Shown piece after piece: positions 17,497 through 26,362 of a DNA stretch of 64,000 nt (its first letter is position 1; every line of letters begins with the position of its first letter). The notes under the pieces are model-generated. The model saw only the letters and a list, made by a program, of their open reading frames with translations, did not search any database and was not told the origin of the DNA. The stretch covers positions 62,001 through 126,000 of the forward strand of contig NZ_PPHG01000089.1 of NCBI RefSeq assembly GCF_002904295.1, read 5' to 3'. Both the position numbers and the translations under genes were made by a program. The stretch comes from Amycolatopsis sp. CA-128772 (GTDB taxonomy: Bacteria > Actinomycetota > Actinomycetes > Mycobacteriales > Pseudonocardiaceae).

Positions 17497-17928
17497 TCAC
17501 TCCACGCGAACCACCCGGTGCAGGGCGGTGCGCAGCCGTTCGGCGTCCTCGGCCGAGAGCGGTTCCAGCAGGAGCGCTTCCGCCTGCCGCGTCACCTCTT
17601 CGCCCGCCTCGCGGACCCGCTCGCCTTCGGGCGTCAGCGTCACCAGGCGCTTGCGCCGGTCCCCCGGCGCGACCTCGCGCCGGACCAGGCCCTTGACCTC
17701 CAGCTCGTCGACCAGCGCGACCATCGTCGTCCGGTCGACGCCGAGCCGGGCCGCGCCCTCCTGCTGCGACTGCGCCGGGCCCGCCCCGAAGAGCGCGAGC
17801 AGCGCGAGCTGCCGCCCGGTGACGCCGAGAGGTGCATACAAGGGCTCGGCCAGCTCCGCCAGCCGCAGCTGGGCGTGCTTGAGCAGGTAACCGAGCCGGC
17901 GGGTGACGGCGGGAGGCGCGCTGGACAT
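17497..17928 (-). CDS. MarR-family transcriptional regulator
   Basis: A 143-residue winged-helix dimer. The recognition helix and wing read GVDRTTMVALVDELEVKGLVRREVAPGDRRKRLVTLT, a textbook MarR segment. TAGAGT lies 6 nt before the ATG, consistent with a leaderless transcript, and a perfect 11-bp inverted repeat sits just upstream of it. It is divergent from the LLM oxidoreductase and precedes the ABC exporter, so it probably represses itself and one or both neighbours in the absence of an aromatic ligand. Confidence 0.9.
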   Translation of the reverse strand: MSSAPPAVTRRLGYLLKHAQLRLAELAEPLYAPLGVTGRQLALLALFGAGPAQSQQEGAARLGVDRTTMVALVDELEVKGLVRREVAPGDRRKRLVTLTPEGERVREAGEEVTRQAEALLLEPLSAEDAERLRTALHRVVRVE

Positions 17929-17934
17929 GGGGGA

Positions 17935-17975
17935 ACTCTACACCTACGCTGATCGTCAGCATCACTGACGATCAG
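17935..17975. promoter_or_regulatory. MarR operator and divergent promoter
   Basis: CTGATCGTCAG-CATCA-CTGACGATCAG (17949-17975) is a perfect 11-bp inverted repeat between marR and the LLM oxidoreductase gene. The marR -10 (TAGAGT, complement of 17935-17940) abuts it. The position would allow one repressor to shut both directions. An AGGAG for the oxidoreductase follows the right arm. Confidence 0.75.
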
Positions 17976-17984
17976 GAGTCCCCC

Positions 17985-18839
17985 ATGATTACCGTCGGCC
18001 TCAAGCCGCCGCAGCAGCACATCGGCATCGCCGACCTCCGCGAGATCTGGGCCATCGCCGACGACGCCGGGTTCGACGGCTGCTGGGTGTTCGACCACCT
18101 CGCCCCGATGGGTCCCCGCCGCACCGGCGACGTCTTCGACGGCTGGAGCCTGCTGGCCGCGATGGCCGAAGCGACCCGGCGGGTGCGGATCGGCTGCCTG
18201 GTCTCCGGCAACACCAACCGGCACCCGGGCACCTTCGCCAAGATCGCCGCGACCGTCGACCACCTCTCCGGCGGCCGGCTCGACGTCGGCCTCGGCGCGG
18301 GCGGCGACACGCTGACCGACGCGATGATGGGCACACCGACGCCGTCGCCGGTCGAACGCGTCGAACGGCTGGCCGAAACCTGCGAAATCCTCGAGCTGCT
18401 GTGGACCCGGCCGGAAACCACCCACCACGGCCGCCACTACACGCTGACCGGCGCGATCAGCGACCCGAAGCCGGTGCAACGGCCGAAACCGCCGCTATGG
18501 CTGGGCAGCAGCGGCGAAAAGCGCGGCCTGCGGGTGGTCGCCGAGCACGCCGACGTCTGGCTCAACGCGGCCTTGCCGGGAACGGAAATTGCCGAGCTGC
18601 AACGGCTTTCCCGCGTCCTCGACACGCACTGCGCGGCGGCCGGCCGCGACCCGGCGACGATCCGGCGGGCCGTGCAGTTCCGGCTGCCGTCCGATCCGGA
18701 CAGTGCGCTGCGCCTCGCGCGCAGCCACGCCGAAGCCGGCTTCACCGAGCTCGTCCTGATGCCGACGGGTCACGACGACGTCGTCACCGCCTCCGAAGCT
18801 GCCGCCAAGCTGCTGCCCCGCCTGCGAGACGTCGGCTGA
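17985..18839 (+). CDS. LLM-class F420-dependent oxidoreductase
   Basis: A 284-residue luciferase-like TIM-barrel enzyme (MITVGLKPPQQHIGIADLRE, GFDGCWVFDHLAPMG, HLSGGRLDVGLGAGG, PPLWLGSSGEKRGLRVVAEHAD WLN region). Such proteins in actinomycetes use F420 or FMN to oxidise or reduce small substrates; which one cannot be told here. CAGGAG precedes the ATG. Sharing the MarR operator suggests a role in handling a xenobiotic or antibiotic along with the ABC exporter; that is inference. Confidence 0.88.
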   Translation: MITVGLKPPQQHIGIADLREIWAIADDAGFDGCWVFDHLAPMGPRRTGDVFDGWSLLAAMAEATRRVRIGCLVSGNTNRHPGTFAKIAATVDHLSGGRLDVGLGAGGDTLTDAMMGTPTPSPVERVERLAETCEILELLWTRPETTHHGRHYTLTGAISDPKPVQRPKPPLWLGSSGEKRGLRVVAEHADVWLNAALPGTEIAELQRLSRVLDTHCAAAGRDPATIRRAVQFRLPSDPDSALRLARSHAEAGFTELVLMPTGHDDVVTASEAAAKLLPRLRDVG

Positions 18840-18871
18840 ACCGGGCGAAGGCGCCTCGGTAGCCTGGCGAC

Positions 18872-20224
18872 GTGGAAACGGAGGTGGGCCAGGCGCCCGC
18901 ATGGCGGCGCGCGGCCCGGCTCTTCACGGCGCCGGCGCGCACCGGGGAGGCCGCGCCCCTGCGTGGGGACCTGGGGTTCTACCTGGCCTGCCTGGCTTTC
19001 GCGCTGCCCACGGCGCTGGTGTCCGAATTCTACGGCTACCGCGTCTGGGGCAACTTCGCGACGGTGGCCTACGGCTTCGGCGCGGCCCACAGCGGATACC
19101 TGCTGCTGGCCGCGCGCCGGGGACGCCGCCCGGCCGGCGTGCTCGGGTCACGCTGGTGCGGCATCGCCGTCGTCGCGCTGTTGGCGATGATCCTTCCGTT
19201 GGCGCTTCTGGTGATTCGCCGCCTCACCGGGGTGGACTGGCTGATCACGCCGGTTTCGTGGGCCGCGCAGCCCGAGGTCTGGGTGATCGAGCGGTCCGCG
19301 GATCTGCTGCTGCACCACGGAACCCCGTACGTCGACGTCACCGCGCTCGGCCGGCCGCCGGTGGTAAACGATTACACGCCCTACGGCCCGGTGATGGCGA
19401 TCTTCGGCCTGCCGCGGGCGCTGTTCGGCGGCACGCCGCTGACCGACGCGCTCACCGACGCCCGCTGGATGTTCGCCCTGGCCGCCTGCGCGTGCGTGCT
19501 GGGCACGCTGAAGCTGCTGAACCGGCCACGGGTGCCGGTCGGCGCCGCGCAGCTCGCGCTGGCCTGCCCGCTCACCGCGCTCACCTGGGCCGTTGCCGGC
19601 CCGGACCTGGCGATCGTCGGCCTGCTGGTGCTCAGCTGCGCGCTGGCGGCCACCGGGCGCTTCGCCTGGTCCGGCCTGGTGCTGGCGCTGGTGATCAGCG
19701 CGAAGCTCATCGTGGCGCCCGCGGCCGCGGTGCTGGCGGTCCTCGTGCTGGTGCGCCGGGGGAACGGGCTCGACTGGGCGGCCCTGGGCCGGTTCGCGGC
19801 GGCGCTGGTGGCGACGACGGCCGCCGTGCACCTGCCGGTGTACCTGGTGGATCCGGCGGCGTTCGTGGAGCACGTCTTCCGGTTCCCGCTCGGAATGGGC
19901 GTCGTGCGCTCGCCCGCGGCCAGCCCGCTGCCGGGCCATCTGATCGCCGGGACCGGCCCGTTCGGTCAGGTGGCGGCGTTCGTGCTCGTCGGCGCCGCCG
20001 CCGTGGCCGTGCTGGTGTGGCTGGTGCGCCGGCCCCCCGCGAACGGCTCCGGCGCACTGCTGCGCACCGCCGTCGGACTCGGCGCGTTGATCCTGCTCAC
20101 CCCGGCCACCCGTTACGGCTACCTGGTGTACCCGCTGGTCCTGCTCGGGGCCCACCTGACGTTCCGCGTGGCCGAAGTGCCCGCTGCGCCCCCCGCGCAG
20201 CGTTCCGCGACTACTTCTTCTTGA
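18872..20224 (+). CDS. Polytopic membrane glycosyltransferase-like protein (GT87/DUF2029 type)
   Basis: About 450 residues with roughly ten hydrophobic helices. An extracytoplasmic loop after helix 3 (YVDVTALGRPPVVNDYTPYGPVMAIF) resembles the acceptor/catalytic loop of polyprenol-phosphate-mannose dependent transferases of the GT-C fold. Assignment to GT87 is tentative. The GTG at 18872 lies 6 nt after TAGCCT (18860-18865), a probable -10, with no ribosome-binding site. The 3' end overlaps the small HTH gene on the other strand by 14 bases. Confidence 0.65.
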   Translation: METEVGQAPAWRRAARLFTAPARTGEAAPLRGDLGFYLACLAFALPTALVSEFYGYRVWGNFATVAYGFGAAHSGYLLLAARRGRRPAGVLGSRWCGIAVVALLAMILPLALLVIRRLTGVDWLITPVSWAAQPEVWVIERSADLLLHHGTPYVDVTALGRPPVVNDYTPYGPVMAIFGLPRALFGGTPLTDALTDARWMFALAACACVLGTLKLLNRPRVPVGAAQLALACPLTALTWAVAGPDLAIVGLLVLSCALAATGRFAWSGLVLALVISAKLIVAPAAAVLAVLVLVRRGNGLDWAALGRFAAALVATTAAVHLPVYLVDPAAFVEHVFRFPLGMGVVRSPAASPLPGHLIAGTGPFGQVAAFVLVGAAAVAVLVWLVRRPPANGSGALLRTAVGLGALILLTPATRYGYLVYPLVLLGAHLTFRVAEVPAAPPAQRSATTSS

Positions 20225-20456
20225 CCCTGGTGGCCCCGCCGCGCCCCCGCAGCTGGACGCCGGACTCCGACAGCACCCGGTGCACGAAGCCGTAGGACCG
20301 CCCCGTCGACTCCGCGAGAGCCCGGATGCTCGAGCCCTTCTCGTATTTCTTCTTCAGGTCAGCGGCCAGCTTGTCGCGCGTGTTGCCGGTGATCCGCGCG
20401 CCTTTCTTGAGATCAGCCACGTCGATCGCCTTCCCGCCGAGAGTGTTCTGGGCCAC
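20211..20456 (-). CDS. Small helix-turn-helix DNA-binding protein, conserved in actinomycetes
   Basis: About 81 residues. A basic segment (TRDKLAADLKKKYEKGSSIR) leads into an HTH (IRALAESTGRSYGFVHRVLSESG) resembling the Hin-type fold, and the C-terminus ends LRGRGGATRVKKK. This small, very basic protein is well known as a conserved hypothetical of Streptomyces and relatives. The GTG at 20456 follows AGGGG; an in-frame GTG at 20489 would add 11 residues. The role is unknown, possibly nucleoid or gene regulation. Confidence 0.8.
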   Translation of the reverse strand: MAQNTLGGKAIDVADLKKGARITGNTRDKLAADLKKKYEKGSSIRALAESTGRSYGFVHRVLSESGVQLRGRGGATRVKKK

Positions 20457-20598
20457 ATATCGGCCCCTGCCGGGGCAATGATCGAACACTGAGCGCCGGA
20501 ATGCCAGACGACAGACGTGAAACAGCCGAAATTGCGATCACATTGGGCCATTCCAGTGCTCTGCGGTCAGTGATCTTGCACCCGAATGGACGCACGCC

Positions 20599-22227
20599 TC
20601 ACGCGAGCTGGACAAGTTCGAGGTAGTCCGCCGACCAGTGGTCCTCGGTCCCGTCGGGCAGCAGGATGACCCGCTCGGGCTCCAGGGCCTCGACCGCGCC
20701 CGGGTCGTGGGTCACCAGCACGACGGCCCCGGCGAAACTGCGCAAGGCGTCCAGGACCTGCGCGCGGCTGGCGGGGTCCAGGTTGTTCGTGGGCTCGTCC
20801 AGCAGCAACACGTTGGCAGCGCTGGAGACCAGGCCCGCCAGCGCGAGCCGGGTCTTCTCGCCGCCGGAAAGCGTGCCTGCCGGCTGGTCGAGTTGTTCGC
20901 CGGTGAAGAGGAACGAGCCGAGCAGGTTCCGCAACTCCTGCGCGCCGGTGTCCGGCGCGAGATGTCGGATGTTTTCCCACACCGACGCGTCATGATCAAG
21001 AGTTTCGTGTTCCTGTGCGTAATAGCCCAGGCGCAATCCGTGACCCGGAACGACGGATCCGGTGTCCTGGGTTTCCATTCCGCCGAGCAGCCGCAGCAAA
21101 GTCGTCTTTCCGGCGCCGTTCAGCCCGAGTACGACAACCTTCGAACCGCGGTCGATGGCGAGATCGACGCCGGTGAAGATTTCCAGTGAGCCGTACGACT
21201 TCGAGAGACCTTCCGCGGTGAGCGGGGTGCGGCCGCAGGGGGCGGGCTCGGGGAACTTGATCCGGGCGACCTTGTCGGCGTGGCGGGTGTCTTCCAGCGA
21301 CGACAGCATCTGCTCGGCGCGGCGCGCCATGTTCTTGGCCGCCACGGCCTTCGTCGCCTTCGCCCCGAGTTTCGCAGCCTGCTGCTGCAGCGCCGACGCC
21401 TTCTTCTCGGCGTTGGCGCGCTCGCGGCGGCGGCGCTTCTCGTCGGTGGCGCGCGCGTCGAGGTACCGCTGCCAGCCCATGTTGTACAGGTCGAGCTCGC
21501 CGCGGGTGGCGTCGAGGAACCAGACCTTGTTGACCACGTCGGCCAGCAGCTCGACGTCGTGGCTGATCACGACCAGGCCGCCGTCGTGCTGCTTGAGGAA
21601 GCCGCGCAGCCAGTTGATGGAGTCGGCGTCCAGGTGGTTGGTCGGCTCGTCGAGCAGCAGGATCGTCTCGGACTTGCCGCCGGCGCCGGCTTCGGCCGCA
21701 GCGAACAGGATCCGAGCCAGCTCGACCCGGCGGCGCTGACCACCGGAGAGCGTGCCCAGTGTCTGGGCGAGAACCCGGTCGGCCAGGCCCAGGTTGGAGC
21801 AGATCCGCGCGGCTTCGCTCTCCGCGGCGTACCCGCCGAGGGAGGCGAAGCGCTCTTCGAGCCGGGCGTAGCGGTTGATGGCCTTGTCGCGCGCGGCTTC
21901 GTCGACGAGCTCGGCCATCGAGGCCTGCGCCTTCTCCATGTCGCGCATCAGCTTGTCCAGACCGCGCGCGGAGAGCACGCGGTCCTTCGCGGTGACCGAA
22001 AGATCACCTTCGCGCGGATCCTGCGGCAGGTACCCGAGTTCGCCGGTGCGCCGGACTTCGCCGGCGTGCGGCTCGCCTTCGCCGGCGAGGACCTTCAGCG
22101 AGGTGGTCTTGCCCGCGCCGTTGCGGCCGACGAGGCCGATGCGGTCGCCGGGCTGGATGCGGAGGGTGACGCCGTTGAGCAGGATGCGCGAACCAGCGCG
22201 CAGCTCGAGGCCGGTGGCCGTGATCAA
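20599..22227 (-). CDS. ABC-F family ribosome-associated ATPase
   Basis: A 542-residue soluble protein with two nucleotide-binding domains and no membrane helices. Walker A motifs are GRNGAGKTT and GLNGAGKTT, signatures LSGGQRRR and LSGGEKTR, and both Walker B boxes read LLLDEPTN. The basic linker (KRRRRERANAEKKASAL) is the ABC-F arm that contacts the ribosomal E site. Members rescue stalled ribosomes or confer resistance to ribosome-targeting antibiotics. A TTG at 22227 follows GGGAG. The gene for a Vms1-like release factor lies just upstream on the same strand. Confidence 0.93.
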   Translation of the reverse strand: MITATGLELRAGSRILLNGVTLRIQPGDRIGLVGRNGAGKTTSLKVLAGEGEPHAGEVRRTGELGYLPQDPREGDLSVTAKDRVLSARGLDKLMRDMEKAQASMAELVDEAARDKAINRYARLEERFASLGGYAAESEAARICSNLGLADRVLAQTLGTLSGGQRRRVELARILFAAAEAGAGGKSETILLLDEPTNHLDADSINWLRGFLKQHDGGLVVISHDVELLADVVNKVWFLDATRGELDLYNMGWQRYLDARATDEKRRRRERANAEKKASALQQQAAKLGAKATKAVAAKNMARRAEQMLSSLEDTRHADKVARIKFPEPAPCGRTPLTAEGLSKSYGSLEIFTGVDLAIDRGSKVVVLGLNGAGKTTLLRLLGGMETQDTGSVVPGHGLRLGYYAQEHETLDHDASVWENIRHLAPDTGAQELRNLLGSFLFTGEQLDQPAGTLSGGEKTRLALAGLVSSAANVLLLDEPTNNLDPASRAQVLDALRSFAGAVVLVTHDPGAVEALEPERVILLPDGTEDHWSADYLELVQLA

Positions 22228-22364
22228 GGGGAACTCCCGTGGAATGGGGGCGTACGGAGGACAGCTTCAGGCGGCCGCTCGGGCCGCGGCGTCACTCCAG
22301 CTGGATATCCACGGAGCCCAGTGTACGGGCCGCGGTCCACCGGGTTTTCCGGACGTGTGCGGTC

Positions 22365-23015
22365 TCACCCGTCGCGCAGCGTGACCTGCACCGACAGCGC
22401 GCGGACGGCGGCCTCCTCCAGCACGGCCCGGCCGGGCTCGCCGACGTCGAGCACGCGGGGTTCCGCACGGGCGAACAGCGGCGCCAGCCGGCGGTCCTCG
22501 CGCAGCTCGTCGAGCGCCCGCCGGTCGCCGCCGAGCACCACGGCATCCATTTCGGACAGCCGCGGCACGAGCACCTCGAAGGCGTCCTTGGCGGCGTCCT
22601 GGAGCGCGTGGCGGGCCTGTCCCGCGCGACGCCTCGCGAAGCGCTGCTGCGACCAGCCACCGGCCGCCGAGCGGCCCTGGACGAGGTGCCGGTGGGTGCG
22701 CGAGACCTCGATCCGGCCGCCCCGCGCGATGCCGACGCTGTGGCCGCCCCGGCGCACCAGCACGAGCGCGATCGTCCGCGGAACCAGCGCGTGCGCGACC
22801 AGCCCGGCCACCGAGGGCTCCCCAAGCGGTCCGAACGGGACAGTGGCGGTCGCGGTGGTGCCGTCGGCCGCCGTCACGCGGACCTCGTGCGGGCCGGCTT
22901 CGGTGCCGGCGATGCCGTCGTGCCGCTCGGCGAACCGGGCGAAGAACCCGGCCAGCCGCTCGGGCGGCACCTCGACCGCGCGCCCGCCGCCCGCGACGTC
23001 CCGCGCCTTCGCCAT
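22365..23015 (-). CDS. acVLRF1-type peptidyl-tRNA hydrolase / release factor
   Basis: A 216-residue protein of the actinobacterial Vms1-like release-factor group. The diagnostic region GRIEVSRTHRHLVQGRS followed by AAGGWSQQRFARRR carries the glycine/glutamine loop thought to enter the peptidyl-transferase centre, as in eRF1 and Vms1. Its role would be to release nascent chains from stalled or split ribosomes. TACCTT lies 6 nt before the ATG, indicating a leaderless transcript, and the palindromic repeat at 23031-23108 overlaps the -35 region. The ABC-F gene is 137 bases downstream. Confidence 0.85.
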   Translation of the reverse strand: MAKARDVAGGGRAVEVPPERLAGFFARFAERHDGIAGTEAGPHEVRVTAADGTTATATVPFGPLGEPSVAGLVAHALVPRTIALVLVRRGGHSVGIARGGRIEVSRTHRHLVQGRSAAGGWSQQRFARRRAGQARHALQDAAKDAFEVLVPRLSEMDAVVLGGDRRALDELREDRRLAPLFARAEPRVLDVGEPGRAVLEEAAVRALSVQVTLRDG

Positions 23016-23030
23016 GGCCAGAAGGTAGCG

Positions 23031-23108
23031 CCCCAATGTGGCGTTGGTTGCGTCCGACGCACCCAATGTGGCGTTCGGTGCGTTGGACGCACCGAACGCC
23101 ACATTGGG
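23031..23108. repeat. Long palindromic intergenic repeat, copy 2 (with a truncated extra unit)
   Basis: A perfect 22-bp stem (23062-23083 with 23087-23108, loop TGG) has the same AATGTGGCGTT..GGTGCGT arm as the repeat at 8695-8747. A further left half-unit (23031-23053) with only a short complementary tail (about 23055-23062) precedes it, so the locus looks like a duplicated and partly deleted copy. It lies between the protease stop and the acVLRF1 promoter. Confidence 0.85.
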
Positions 23109-23119
23109 GCGCTTGGGGC

Positions 23120-26038
23120 CTACAGCGGGTGCACCGGGCCGTTGTTCGTCACGCCCCGCACGTTCGACGGCGCGCCGGCCGCCGGGGGCTGCACGAACCC
23201 GTTGATGTGCAGGGCCACCGCGCGGATCGTGCCGGAGTCGCTCGCGGCGGCGTCGACCACCGAGAACGTCCACGTGCCGTCCGCCGCCGCACCGGCGAGG
23301 TTGCCGGTCAGCGCCTGCGCCGGCCGGTACGTGCCGGTGAACGGCGCGTTGGCCGAGGTCACCGTGCTGAACGCGGTCGCCGCGTTGTCGGCGAAGACCA
23401 CCTGGCACAGGTTCTTGCCCGAACCGCCGTTGCGCTGGAACACCGTCGCCTTGGCGCCCGAAGGCGCGGTCAGCGTGCCGACGAGGTCACCGACGTAGGA
23501 GTGGCTCAGCCCCACCGTGGTCGACGCCGGATCGGTGCTGCAGGTGGTGCCGTCCACCGAGAACGTCACCTTGGACGCGCGGCCGACCCCGGTGACCGGG
23601 ATGGTCACCGACGCCCCGACCGGGCTGTTGTCCGGGATCGCCACCGGCGCGCCGGTGTAGGCGAAGTCCTGCGCGACCGGCGACGGGGTGCCGACCGGCA
23701 GCGAGAACGTCGACGTCGTCGGCGAGTGCGAGCCGGCGAAGGTGACGCGGGCGTTCAGCACCACCGGCACGCCGAGCTGCTGGCTCGCCGGGACGGTGAT
23801 GGTGAAGTCGTTGACGCCGGTCTGTCCCGGGCTGATGGTGCCGTAGGACTTGGCCCGCGGCGCCACCGTGACGCCCGGGGTCGGGCTGGTGAGCACGACG
23901 CTGGTGGACACCGCGGTGCCGTCACCGTCGTTGGTCACCGGCAGCGTCACCTTGGCGGTGTCGCCCGGGTCGAGCGCCGAGCCGCCGTCGGCCGGGGTGA
24001 CCGTCGGCTGCTTGGCCACCGCGAGGGGCTGCGGGCTGGCGCCGGTGTAGGCCAGCACCTTGTCCGCGAGGATGACGCCGGCCCCGGTGAAGTTGTCGCG
24101 GCCCGGGGTTTCGATGTCGATCGCGGTGTTGATCAGCGCTTCGCGCACCTCCGCGGGCGGCAGGCCGGGGTTGCCGGACAGCACGAGCGCGGCGATGGCG
24201 GCCGCGTGCGGGGCGGCGGCCGAGGTGCCGAAGAACGGGTTGAACCCGGTCACGCTGGTCTGCACGCCGTCGGCCGCGGTGATCTCCGGCTTGTTCCGGA
24301 CCTCGCCGCCGGTCGAGGAGACGTTGCCCGGGGTGATCGGCGTGCCGTTGGCTTCGTAGAACACGCGGCGCGGACCGTCGGAGGTGAACCGCTCGGCCTT
24401 GGTGGCGCCGCTGAACGAGCCCGGGTACGGGCCCGCCGGGTTGGCCGGGTCGCCCGGCTCGAGGGCCCGGCCGAACGCCTTGGCCGCCGGGGCGGCCGCG
24501 ACGCTGAAGGCGTCCCGCGCGGCCGAGTGGCCGACCGTCACGCCCGGGGTGTTGAACGCCTTGAGGCCGTCCGCCGAGTCGGAGAACCGGCCGCGCAGCG
24601 CGGAAAGCGAAAGGTAGCGGTTCTGGCCGGAGAACTTGACGATGGCCAGGCGCAGCCCGGTGCCGCCGAACGTGGGCGTCTGCAGGATCTCGTACGGGTC
24701 CTGGGTGCCGTCCTGGACGTTCTGGCTGAAGCTGACCACGGCGCCCGCGGCGTTGAGCAGGTAGAGGTCGTAGTCGTTGGCGGACGCGCCGATCGGGTCC
24801 GACCAGTGCAGCGTCACCGGGACGCCGGCCGAGGACGCGTTGGAGATCGGCTCGTAGATCTGGTTGCCCGCCGCGCCGGCGAAGTTGTGCGCGGTGCCGG
24901 CGAACTTGCCGATCGCCTTGCCGGAGTCGGCGAAGTCGCCTTCCCAGTGCCCGGCGGTGCCGCTGGCGACGTTGCCTTCGTTGCCCGCGGACGAGAAGTA
25001 CAGCGCGCCGTCGGCGGTGACGTCGTTCACGGCCTGGGCGATGATCCAGTCCTGGAACGGCGATTCCTTGAAGTAGATGACGTCGTCGACGATGACGTCG
25101 CAGTGCGACTCGAAGCGCAGCTTGCGGATGTTGTCCGCGAAGCTGGCGTCGGAGTTGAACGCCGAGGCGAAGCCGAGCGCGGCGCGGGGCGCGAGGTCGT
25201 GGATGATCTCGAGCATCGCGGTGCCCTCGTCGCCGTCGCCCTCCTGACCGGCGATGACGTCGACGTCCGGCGGCAGTTCGCCCTTGGCCTGCGAAGCGGC
25301 GAGGGAGTCGACGCCGTCCGACAGGGCGCACGCCTTGACGCCGACGCCGGTGACGCCGAACTGCTGGCGGGCGATGTCGGCGTTGTGCGCGCGGTCGCCT
25401 TCGCTGACCAGCGGTGCGGCCGCGACGGCGCTGCGCTGGGCCTTGGCGCTCAGGGCCTTCTGCAGCTCGCCGGCGATGCGATCGGCCTTCTGCTGCTTGG
25501 TTTCCGCCGGGGTACCGGCCTTGCCCGGCGTCGCCGCCGGGGTGGCCAGCTCGCGGGCGGTCATCGCCTGGTCGGCCTGCTCGACCCGCTTGACGTCGCC
25601 GCGCGCGGCGATCTCGCTGACCTTGGCCACCGGGACCTCGGCCCGGACGCTGGCGTACCGGTCGGACACCGCGCGGATGCCCGCCCCGGCCTTGGTGAGC
25701 CCGGCGATGAGGTCGGGCGAGACCTTGCTCGCCCGGATGTCGACGACGACGGTGCCGCCGGCGCCCACGCCGGACTGCAGCGCGTTCAGCTGCTTCCCCA
25801 GCCCCTTTTCGGCGACCAGCAGCTTGCTGTCTACTTTGGACTCGGTGGCGGTGCGGCCCGCCTTGACCGCCTGCAGCGCGGCGATCTGCTGTTGCGCGGT
25901 TTCGCTGAAACTGTCCGGTGTGGACGCGGTCGCGGCGCCCGCGGCGGGCGGCGAGACGAGGCCGAGGGCGGCGAGCAGCGCCGCGGCCCCGGCGGTCAGG
26001 ACGGTGGTTCTCGATCTGTTGGAACGGGTACGACGCAC
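23120..26038 (-). CDS. Secreted S8-family serine peptidase with C-terminal P/Homo B domain
   Basis: About 972 residues. A Sec-type signal peptide (VRRTRSNRSRTTVLTAGAAA then hydrophobic residues to AAGAATA) leads an about 200-residue pro-region, a subtilisin-fold domain and a C-terminal proprotein-convertase P domain (about residues 840-972). The catalytic aspartate lies in LSDGVDS, the oxyanion asparagine in SSAGNEGN, and the serine in FGTSAAAPHAAAIAAL. The histidine box reads DEGTAMLEIIHDLAP instead of GHGTH, so Glu replaces His as in sedolisins. The GTG at 26038 is chosen for its GGAGGG; a GTG at 26077 would extend the signal peptide. Confidence 0.9.
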   Translation of the reverse strand: MRRTRSNRSRTTVLTAGAAALLAALGLVSPPAAGAATASTPDSFSETAQQQIAALQAVKAGRTATESKVDSKLLVAEKGLGKQLNALQSGVGAGGTVVVDIRASKVSPDLIAGLTKAGAGIRAVSDRYASVRAEVPVAKVSEIAARGDVKRVEQADQAMTARELATPAATPGKAGTPAETKQQKADRIAGELQKALSAKAQRSAVAAAPLVSEGDRAHNADIARQQFGVTGVGVKACALSDGVDSLAASQAKGELPPDVDVIAGQEGDGDEGTAMLEIIHDLAPRAALGFASAFNSDASFADNIRKLRFESHCDVIVDDVIYFKESPFQDWIIAQAVNDVTADGALYFSSAGNEGNVASGTAGHWEGDFADSGKAIGKFAGTAHNFAGAAGNQIYEPISNASSAGVPVTLHWSDPIGASANDYDLYLLNAAGAVVSFSQNVQDGTQDPYEILQTPTFGGTGLRLAIVKFSGQNRYLSLSALRGRFSDSADGLKAFNTPGVTVGHSAARDAFSVAAAPAAKAFGRALEPGDPANPAGPYPGSFSGATKAERFTSDGPRRVFYEANGTPITPGNVSSTGGEVRNKPEITAADGVQTSVTGFNPFFGTSAAAPHAAAIAALVLSGNPGLPPAEVREALINTAIDIETPGRDNFTGAGVILADKVLAYTGASPQPLAVAKQPTVTPADGGSALDPGDTAKVTLPVTNDGDGTAVSTSVVLTSPTPGVTVAPRAKSYGTISPGQTGVNDFTITVPASQQLGVPVVLNARVTFAGSHSPTTSTFSLPVGTPSPVAQDFAYTGAPVAIPDNSPVGASVTIPVTGVGRASKVTFSVDGTTCSTDPASTTVGLSHSYVGDLVGTLTAPSGAKATVFQRNGGSGKNLCQVVFADNAATAFSTVTSANAPFTGTYRPAQALTGNLAGAAADGTWTFSVVDAAASDSGTIRAVALHINGFVQPPAAGAPSNVRGVTNNGPVHPL

Positions 26039-26362
26039 GGGCGCCCTCCGATTCTCCAGGCGCGTGCCCCGACTCACGCTGACCGACGCCGGTGATCACC
26101 GGCTGGATCCAGCTAAGTACCGGGTGTTCTCCGTAAACATCAGCCGTTCGAGTGACAAAGGACGGATAATTTCCCGAATAGGCCGGATGACGTAGGCCGT
26201 TCAGCGCAGCGGTGAACCAGTCACCGGACACGCACCGGACAAATGATCGTCCCACCGGTGTCCGCAAGGGTGACCACGGAGTGGGAAGTCCACAAACCAC
26301 TCACCGGCAGCGTGCAACCGGCGGGGCCGTGGGGGAGGTTCGTTACCGCCGGGGCCCGCCGC
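26039..26362. other. Non-coding region upstream of the S8 protease
   Basis: These 324 bases lie between the protease start and the dGTPase stop. The stretch 26100-26200 is distinctly richer in A+T than its surroundings, as expected for the protease promoter on the - strand, but I cannot assign -35/-10 boxes with confidence. No gene or strong hairpin is seen. Confidence 0.4.

Noticed and set aside
23036..26095. 1000-codon open frame on the + strand
   Set aside because: Antisense to the S8 protease; Arg/Val-rich composition typical of shadow frames.
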